A stretch of 26,883 bases of DNA from Schoenoplectus triqueter (taxonomy: Eukaryota; Streptophyta; Magnoliopsida; Poales; Cyperaceae), in NCBI GenBank assembly GCA_964058805.1, contig CAXKVV010000878.1:1-26883 (forward strand), given 5' to 3'. Positions 20,580-26,883 of the stretch are shown here, in pieces. The notes beneath the pieces are model-generated. The model worked only from the letters and a program-made list of their open reading frames with translations. It made no database searches and had not been told where the DNA came from. Position numbers and translations under genes: made by a program. How positions within the stretch are numbered: the stretch's first letter is position 1; each line of letters starts with the position of its first letter.

Positions 20580-20920
20580 TCTTTTATCTTTTTTAGACAA
20601 TGAGGAAGAAAAGGAAGAAAATAAAATAGGAGACCTTATAAATTTAGATTTTGAAGAAAAACCCATTGCCTTTATATCTTTCTTAATAATAACATAAGCT
20701 TGGTTTCCAGTAAAAAAAAAAGAAGACTAAACCAAGATGTTTTGAATGTTACGTGGACAAACCTCTCACAAGGTCTTTTTAAAACACAAGATTTTATTAA
20801 AAGCTACTATCATCGAAAGAGAGATTTGTTCTCGCGCCATAACACTCTTCTCACAAATGTTTTGAGGAGAAACGCTAGAGAAAACCGTTATTGTAATAGG
20901 CTATTTTTATCTTTCTAATG
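20580..20920 (+). other. Coding-like + strand fragment next to the RNase H remnant
   Basis: From about 20597 the + strand reads an acidic stretch (Asp/Glu/Lys-rich, then NLDFEEKPIAF) to a stop near 20696. It is followed by a basic 72-residue frame at 20700-20918. Neither is recognised. They are in the opposite direction to the RNase H remnant, so an inversion or nested fragment is likely if both are viral. It could also be chance. Confidence 0.25.
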
Positions 20921-21112
20921 TGGCTATTTTCTGGTGGAGTTCTTTGATATATGTATTAACTCTGTCAAATTCATCATTCATTCTTCTTATAATAATTCTT
21001 TAGTTTTCACAATGATTAAAGAATAACGCTTTATTTTATTCCATGCTATTCTAATGCTTGTCCTAAGTTCCGACCTTATTCATCAATACTCGATTGCCAG
21101 CATTTATATTCA

Positions 21113-21118
21113 TTTATT
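21113..21118 (-). terminator. AATAAA poly(A) signal of the isoamylase gene
   Basis: On the - strand AATAAA lies 72 bases after the TAG stop codon, in AT-rich sequence with TATGAT repeats. The distance fits a short plant 3' UTR. No transcript evidence is available here. Confidence 0.5.
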
Positions 21119-21189
21119 ATATCATATCATATCATCATATGATGTTATTAGCCTTGTTACATTACATCAAGGGTATACTTCTCATACAG

Positions 21190-24100
21190 CTAAGCATCTT
21201 CCGCACGCAATACTAAGATTATTGAAGAATAACTCAGCATTGGGTACAAGTTGGAGTTCACAAAGTTTTCAAACTGCCTGATAGCAGTGCCCCGGTCAGC
21301 CAAGTCTTCACACAAGAAGTCATAGGGCGCTGGCTTGCTCGTGTCCACAAGCGGGTCCCACCTGTACCCAGGTCGATCTGGCAACGTCACTATCACTGGG
21401 AGGTGGCTTGTGTTGAATGCCACATAGATCTCTCCTTTCGTCTCACCATTCTGTTTTGCAAAACAAACATGATCAGCACACCACAATGCTGTAATTGTTA
21501 AAAAGAGTAAGGAGCCTAGTTGTAACACAGTACCATGGAGAAGGCCACAAAGCGGCTGGTGTCAGACCAGTCGGGCAGGCCAGGTTGGTGCCCATGCCAC
21601 TGCAGTCTTTCTTCTGTTGGAAAATCATCCAATCCTAGGCACTCACATTCCCTGCACTATTTCATGCCATATTAAGATATGCATCTGGCACTGATTTGGG
21701 GGGGAGGGGGGTCATAGAAATATTACAACCAAGATTTTTTTTTTTTAAAACTTTCTAATTCTCTGTCTTTGCTGGGAGGGGCTTGGGTTGGCTAAACCTT
21801 ACCTTCGAAATTTGATAAGGAGGTGACAGAATCGGTACAAGTCACAAGCCTGTTCCTTCTTCTTGTCCCACCGGAAGTAATTTAACTACATACAATAATT
21901 TCATAATTTGGAATTAGAATGATGAGTGTTGCTGTATTTGTGAGAGAAAGAAACATAAACTAGAGAGAGACATAGTTGTCATGGCAGTAGGTATTGTTGT
22001 TGCCTCCTTTGGTGTGGCCATACTCATCCCCCATGTATATCATAGGAACCCCCTGAAATATAATTATTAAACAATTTTTAAATGACCAATCTAGCCAGCT
22101 TGTGCCAAATATTTTACATGCACTGGGAAGAAAATGAAACTCTAAAGCAAACTAAGAGATACCTGAGAAACCATGAGACAAAGGATGAAGTTGCGCATTT
22201 GCCTTTTTCTCAATCTTCTCACTCCCATACTTGCAAACTCCCCCTCCTTTGATCATTTAAAGGTGAAAAAAAGAGGGCATATTTTAGATTCCATTTTTTC
22301 CCCTCAAACTGGAATATGGTGTTGTCTATATCAGCAGTAAGATACTTGGTTACATAGAGCAGTCTTTTCTGCTTGGGGTATCGGAAACAAAATATAAAAT
22401 GCTTATAGGTAATTTGTTTGACCTCGCCACAGTTCCAACTGAGATTATGATTTTCCCCATCTCTGTTATCTTCTCCATTTGCTAAATTGTACTTGCTATT
22501 GTATGTCACCAGGTCTGCAAGGGTAAAGCCGTCATGTGCACACACAAAGTTGATGCTGTGCCATGGTTTTCTCCCTCCTGCCTGACACACCAAAGGAATG
22601 ATGAGAAAGGCCAGATTAATTAGAGCTGAATTACAATCAAGCACGAGGATCCCAGTGTAATGTAGAAGCAGTAGACAAACAGATACCTGGTACAGGTTGG
22701 GGCTGCCGCAGAGGCACTCAGCAAAAGCTCCAGCAAAGCCGTTGGTTCCTTTGATGAACTGCCGCACTATATCTCGATACTGCCATTAAAACTAATTATT
22801 GTGATCCAACCCCATCCTTCTACAAAATTATGCTTCGGGAAACACTACGAAAAATTGCCAAAAAAAAAGAGAAGATTGAGTGTGACCCTAACCTGGCCAT
22901 TCCATTCAGACCAAATATTCCAGTGAGGGAACTGTCCCACTTGGTACAGCCCTCCTGCATCCCATGCCTCTGCAATTAACTACATACACATACCAATATT
23001 ACTTGTGGTTTTTGATTGATTTAGGAAATTTTGAAAGAAATGATTAATTTGTAAAGTTAGTAACTGAGGAGTTTGTAAGCACCTTAACATCACTGAGAAT
23101 GGGGTCATTGCTAATCATGTCTATGAGAGGTGGGTTAGCAAGGGGGGTTCCAGTTGTTGTCATATCCCCTTCGAGGGTATATCCATACACGTTTTTCGGA
23201 TCCCACAAACTAAGTTTCAAATGAATAAATTAAACAATTGGCATTTTGACTGGTTAAAAAAAAAGTATGATGAATTCAGGACGAATAGACAAAATAAAAT
23301 ACCTGCTGCCTCTGGTCATGATTGATGCTAGATCGAACCTGAAGCCATCAATGTGCATCTCTGTCACCCAATATCTGGTACAGGATTGCTTGTTAGTTGA
23401 CTTTCAGTAAGAAAGATAAGGGGAGCTTCTGATTAGGCCCAAGAAGTTTATTGTAAAAAAAAAGAGAGAAAAAATAGGTAACTAAAAGAAAACCTCAAGC
23501 AATCAACAATGAATTGACGAACAACAGGATGGTTACAGTTAAAGGTGTTCCCGCAGCCTGAGTAATTATAAAATTCTCCCTGTGAATGATATGATAATAT
23601 TCAATGAAGCCAAGGCCATGCACATGATATAATGAATGTTTGAAGTAGGGCTAGTAAGAAAGCATTGAGATAAAAATGGAATAAAAGGAAAAATATAAAT
23701 GATAAAAAAGAAGAAGGAAGAAGGGTGATTGCCTTAGGTGCAAGCATGTAATAAGTGTTATTATCAATGCCTCGGAAGGAAAGAATGGGCCCGTTCTCAT
23801 TGCCCTCGGCAGTGTGGTTGAAGACGACATCCATGATGACCTCGATGCCGAGCTTATGGGCTTCCCTCACAAGCGTCTTGAACTCCTTGATTGCATCCCT
23901 CCCATAGTTGCTGTGCCCTGCTGACGCATATCTCATCATGGGTGAGAAAAAGTTCACTGTTGAGTATCCCCAGAAATTCATCCTGGCCGACAACAATAAC
24001 ACAACCTCAGCAACAGTCTAGTCTGGTTAAGTAGTTATTGAAGTTCTTCTTGAAAGGATTTATTTCCAACTTACAGTGAGCAGTACTGACAGATAAAATA

Positions 24101-25463
24101 ACTTACTTATTCTGACCGATCACTGGGCTGTAATCAAAGTACTCCAGTTCATTGAACTCATGACATGGCATCAGCTCTATGCAGTTAATCCCCAATTCCT
24201 GAAACATCATATCTGGTTTACATATGCAGTACAAGATGTACATGTGTAGAGAGTAAATAAAAAACAAAGGGTACCTTGAGGTGGTCAAGTTTTTGTGTAG
24301 CACTGGCATAAGTGCCAGGGTGTTGCACTTTGCTGGAGTCATGCTTGGTGTAACCGCGGATATGCATCTCATATATGATGAGGTCCACTTGAGGTAATCT
24401 CAATGGCACATCTCCTTCCCAATCAAACTGTGTGACAAAAGTACACGGATATCATATCAGTATCCATTTATTTATTTAGTTATAACTTATAAGAGAGAAA
24501 AGAAACAATACCAGAAAGCAATGAAATGATTTCTAGTGCATAATAAAATAAATATATAAATATAAAAAAGAACAAAAGAAAGGAAACCTGATCAGAAGGC
24601 AGGGGAATCATGCCAGCGATCTGGGGCCAGCATCTGGCAGAAGGACTGACAACACCGTAGTGCTGGTGGCAGAGAACAGCCTTGGCATAGGGGTCGAGCA
24701 GGAGCTTGGAGGAATCAAAGTAGCGGCCTTGGTGGGGGCAGAAGTCACCGTCAATCTTGTAACCGTAGACCATATCCTGGAGCTTGAGGTTGGCCGTGTT
24801 GGAATCAGCATCAGTAGCAGAAATGCCACTGGCGGGTTTCCTGGGAGAGAGAAGGGCATGCCAGACGTGGCCGGTTTTGTTCCTGAAAGGGTCGAGCTCT
24901 ATGACTTCGGTAGCCCTACTCTGCAATTGATCCCAAAATTTAGAAGTGAGAAAATCAGGAACGGCAGATGGTAATATTAACCAGCTAACTAACTAACTAA
25001 CTAACTTATAAAGGATGATGATTGATGAGCGCACCGCTTTGAGATCGTCGAGGGTGAAGAGACAGAGGAAGACGGCGGAGGCGGTGCTGGAGTAAAGGGC
25101 GAAGTTGACGGCACCGTGATCAGTGTGAGTATGAGAAGGAGAGGGGGAAGGGGTGGCTCCCAGGGGGCTGGGCATTCCATCAAGCACGTCAAAGGCGCCA
25201 GAGGGGGAGACGGAGCTGAGAAGGGAGGGGGGAGCGGCGGCCTCTATGTCTATGGAGAGAGCAGCAGGCAAGAGACGGAGACGGGGATGGGATGGGGATT
25301 GCAGTGAGGTAGCAGGAGGAGTGGCAGTGATACGATGAGGATTAATAAGAGAGCATTTGGATTTGCATTTGCATCCTGCTCGTCCTCGTCGTCGTCGTCG
25401 TCCTCCTCGGAAATAAGGGTGGGAGGCAGCGGATAGATTAAGGAGCGAGATTGCAGGGGCCAT
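21190..25463 (-). CDS. ISA1: Plastid isoamylase-type starch debranching enzyme, ISA1 type (16 coding exons)
   Basis: The enzyme hydrolyses alpha-1,6 branches and trims pre-amylopectin during starch synthesis in the plastid stroma, alone or with ISA2. Exons (- strand order): 25463-25035, 24920-24588, 24427-24275, 24198-24107, 23982-23733, 23579-23494, 23374-23303, 23209-23083, 22979-22893, 22779-22687, 22581-22423, 22246-22163, 22052-21972, 21885-21803, 21651-21534, 21450-21190. They join in frame to 835 residues and a TAG, close to known ISA1 lengths of about 790-820. The Ser/Arg/Pro-rich N-terminus (about residues 1-80) looks like a transit peptide, followed by a CBM48-type domain and the GH13 barrel. 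Motifs are DVVFNH (387-392), DGFRFD with nucleophile Asp462, EAWD with acid Glu518, and AHDGF with Asp591. The C-terminal [23 protein letters not shown] and [11 protein letters not shown] favour ISA1 over ISA3, and intact catalytic residues exclude ISA2. ATG at 25463 has a good context (CCATGG). All introns are GT-AG except one GC-AG. No break was found. Confidence 0.93.
23580..23732 (-). other. GC-AG intron of the isoamylase gene (intron 5)
   Basis: The exon ends in AAG and the intron begins GCAATC; the acceptor is ATTCACAG. The reading frame and the protein match (APK joined to GEFYNYSGC) require this junction, and no GT donor lies close enough to replace it. GC donors are a known minority class in plants and are read by the standard spliceosome. 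Confidence 0.8.
25386..25402. repeat. CGA trinucleotide microsatellite coding for poly-Arg in the transit peptide
   Basis: On the - strand a run of CGA codons encodes five consecutive Arg residues near residues 21-25 of the isoamylase precursor. It is flanked by Gly/Arg codons. The positive charge suits a transit peptide, and the repeat could vary in length between individuals. Confidence 0.7.
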
Positions 25464-25957
25464 GGAGGGGAGGGGGAGGGGGAGGGATGGAATGCTGAAT
25501 GCTTCGAGGCTTCGAGCCTTCTTTTCTTTTTGATTTGATTTGATTTGATTTGATTTGCTTTGCTTTGCTATTTTTACTCACTAACTTGACTCACTGTCAC
25601 TAACCAAACCAGGGTACCTACGTGAGTCGTGAGACGTGAGACGTGAGTCGTGAGGTGAGGTCACCAAGTTAGCGTAGAATTTAGTAAACGTGCCAGGTGT
25701 GCTTTTCAGCTTTCTCAGTTATCAGCATATGATAATCATGACAATGATGAATTCATAACGACAAGCAAGCAATGTTTATGTGCCAATGTCTCACTTACGC
25801 ATCCCTTCCCTTCCCTTCCTAATTACTAATATTATTTGAGTGAATATTTTGATTCCTCATCTATACCTTGGGCCCTGGGCCTGCTCTCGTACGAGGTATA
25901 ACGCTAAGATTAAGACTGGTGAAGTAAGCCCAAATTTTCAAATGATAAAATCTGTAT
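25464..25957 (-). promoter_or_regulatory. Upstream region of the isoamylase gene
   Basis: Directly before the ATG the - strand is pyrimidine-rich (CCCTCCCCCTCCCCTCC at about 25465-25490), like a plant Y-patch or leader. A GATTT pentanucleotide microsatellite follows at about 25531-25557. Three ACGTG cores lie at 25620, 25634 and 25641 in a GTGAG-rich repeat, about 160-180 bases upstream of the ATG. ACGTG is the core of ABRE/G-box-like sites bound by bZIP and bHLH factors. I see no convincing TATA box. The region is bounded by the transposon end at about 25958. Confidence 0.5.
25527..25560. repeat. GATTT pentanucleotide microsatellite
   Basis: About five consecutive TGATT/GATTT units are followed by two GCTTT variants. 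It lies in the 5' UTR or proximal promoter of the isoamylase gene. Confidence 0.8.
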
Positions 25958-25979
25958 TAGTGTTTTAAAAATAACTCGT

Positions 25980-26220
25980 TCGGGTCAGATCCGACCCGTC
26001 CAACCGTGGCCACGACCCGCCCCGATCTGACCCGTGCTCAAACCCGTTAGACCCGTGAACCGTTAGAACCGACGGGTCTAGCATGAGCGCGGACAAAAAA
26101 AATTTGAAAAAAACTCGTGCTAGACCCGACCCGTTTTAGACCCGTCCCGACCCGACCCAACCCGTCCAACCCGCCCGCCCTAACCCGTGCCGACCCGACC
26201 CGATCCGTCCCAAACCCGCA
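25980..26220. repeat. ACCCG subterminal repeat array
   Basis: About 15 ACCCG pentamers on the + strand, often as GACCCG or tandem ACCCGACCCG, plus two inverted CGGGT copies (25981 and 26073), lie within 240 bases. ORFs here on either strand are artefacts of the repeat. Confidence 0.85.
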
Positions 26221-26276
26221 AAAATTCAAAAAAGTTCAAAAAAATCGAAAAAAAAATAATTCAAATTTTTTTCCCT

Positions 26277-26284
26277 ATAAATAC
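26277..26284 (+). promoter_or_regulatory. TATA box of the probable hAT element
   Basis: TATAAATA in CCCTATAAATACTACCCC is followed about 30 bases later by CATCTCATATCCTCACACAAAC, a typical plant start region. It points rightward, out of the window. Confidence 0.6.
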
Positions 26285-26560
26285 TACCCCATTTCATCTC
26301 ATATCCTCACACAAACAACTTCACTCTATCTCTCTTCTTAATTCTCCAAACCAAACTCTCCCTCGTTAATTCGTTAATCGTTAGATATTAACAATTCTCT
26401 AATTATATTATTATAGTAATTTTATTACATTATCCAGAAAAAAATCAAAAATATATATATTAGTGTTATTTAGTTATTATTGTCAATTTAGCATTCGTTA
26501 TATTATCTATCGTTTTAAAGTTTTGGGCTTTCGACAATCTTTCGATTCCGACAAAAAAAG

Positions 26561-26566
26561 GTTAGT
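26561..26566 (+). other. Candidate intron donor in the transposon leader
   Basis: AAAAAAAG|GTTAGT follows a non-AT-rich stretch (TTTCGACAATCTTTCGATTCC), and the sequence turns extremely T/A-rich directly afterwards, as at the start of a plant 5' UTR intron. The acceptor is not in the window. Confidence 0.3.
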
Positions 26567-26619
26567 AATTAGTATATATTATATTTTATAATTACTTTAT
26601 ATTTTTTGGTAATTAATTT

Positions 26620-26883
26620 TTTAAATATATATTTACATTCTTTTTTTGTCATTTGTTTCTTTTAATTAGTTTGTATTAGATTCTTTATTTTTTTTATAAT
26701 TAGTTATATTTTTAATTTATAATAATTAGTTATTTTTATAGAATATTATTTAATAAATATTTTTTAAATAAATATTTACATTCTTTATTTTTTTATCATC
26801 AGTTTTTTTTAATTAGTTTTTTGTTATATTCTTTATTTTTTGTTACATTATTTATTTCATTAGTTGTATTTTTAATTTATAAT
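26620..26883. repeat. AT-rich tandem duplication, period about 143-160 bp
   Basis: ATTTACATTC at 26631 recurs at 26774, and ATTTTTAATTTATAAT at 26708 recurs at 26868. The second unit ends at the window edge. The unit contains runs of TTTAATTAG. It lies in the presumed intron of the transposon leader. Confidence 0.6.

Larger units (their letters stand above)
25958..26883 (+). mobile_element. 5' end of a probable hAT-superfamily DNA transposon
   Basis: The candidate terminus TAGTGTTTTAAAAA starts at 25958. It is followed by dense ACCCG subterminal repeats (about 25980-26220), an A-rich stretch, a TATA box (26277) and a CT-rich start region. Short GC-rich subterminal repeats followed by a promoter are typical of plant hAT elements, where the transposase binds them. 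The eight bases before the terminus (ATCTGTAT, 25950-25957) are the candidate target-site duplication. The transposase gene and the other terminus are beyond the window, so the superfamily call is an inference. Confidence 0.5.

Noticed and set aside
17108..21189. tRNA gene or tRNA-Met primer binding site in the intergenic region
   Set aside because: I looked for cloverleaf-like stems and the TGGTATCAGAGC motif on both strands and saw neither.
24660..25338. + strand ORFs opposite isoamylase exons 1 and 2
   Set aside because: They are antisense shadows of GC-rich coding exons with no similarity of their own.
21190..25463. Isoamylase gene as ISA3 or ISA2
   Set aside because: The C-terminal motifs ([26 protein letters not shown]) fit ISA1, while ISA3 differs there; ISA2 lacks catalytic residues that are all present here.
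26047..26369. Pro/Arg-rich ORFs over the ACCCG array
   Set aside because: Both strands read open only because of the pentamer repeat; codon content is fully explained by it.

Overview
This is nuclear DNA from a flowering plant. It holds a 16-exon starch-debranching gene with a plastid targeting sequence, a very large plant-type LTR retrotransposon, a decayed pararetrovirus-like fragment and the end of a probable hAT transposon. The GC-rich first exon of the plant gene, with AT-rich introns, hints at a monocot, but the window does not settle the lineage.

Positions 1-17107 are one giant LTR retrotransposon on the + strand, cut by the left window edge. The first 3250 bases recur at 13855-17107. 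Comparing them by eye I find 2 substitutions and 3 single-base homopolymer differences, so the insertion is young. Just inside the 5' LTR is a primer binding site (3256-3274), followed by a short intron-like leader (3306-3390). A Ty3/gypsy-type coding region follows (about 3484-7114), with gag, a retropepsin-like protease and a zinc-knuckle-like module. It is broken by stops and frameshifts, and no reverse transcriptase, RNase H or integrase is recognisable. The 3' noncoding part holds two tandem arrays: about 30 copies of a 37-bp unit (7565-8765) and seven units of 122-133 bp (9045-9965). A polypurine tract (10421-10430) precedes TGTCAC, making 10432 the best 3' LTR start (LTR about 6.7 kb, whole element about 20 kb). 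The LTR has its own internal repeats, a core promoter near 13642 and a poly(A) signal near 13908. A young insertion with an old, broken coding region means the element probably moved using proteins supplied in trans.

Positions 17108-21189 are AT-rich intergenic DNA with degenerate short repeats and a 94-bp duplication. They also hold a promoter-like block on the - strand (TATA box 18445-18452) and a decayed - strand RNase H region (about 20149-20560) resembling Caulimoviridae or related reverse-transcribing elements.

Positions 21190-25463 (- strand) encode a complete plastid isoamylase-type starch debranching enzyme, best matched to ISA1 (the maize Sugary1 type). Sixteen coding exons join in frame to 835 residues with all GH13 catalytic motifs. 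One intron has a GC donor. The upstream region has three ACGTG cores and pyrimidine-rich leader sequence.

From about 25958 to the right edge lies the 5' end of a probable hAT DNA transposon: a candidate terminus, a dense ACCCG subterminal array, a TATA box at 26277 and an AT-rich, tandemly repeated leader or intron. Its transposase would lie beyond the window.
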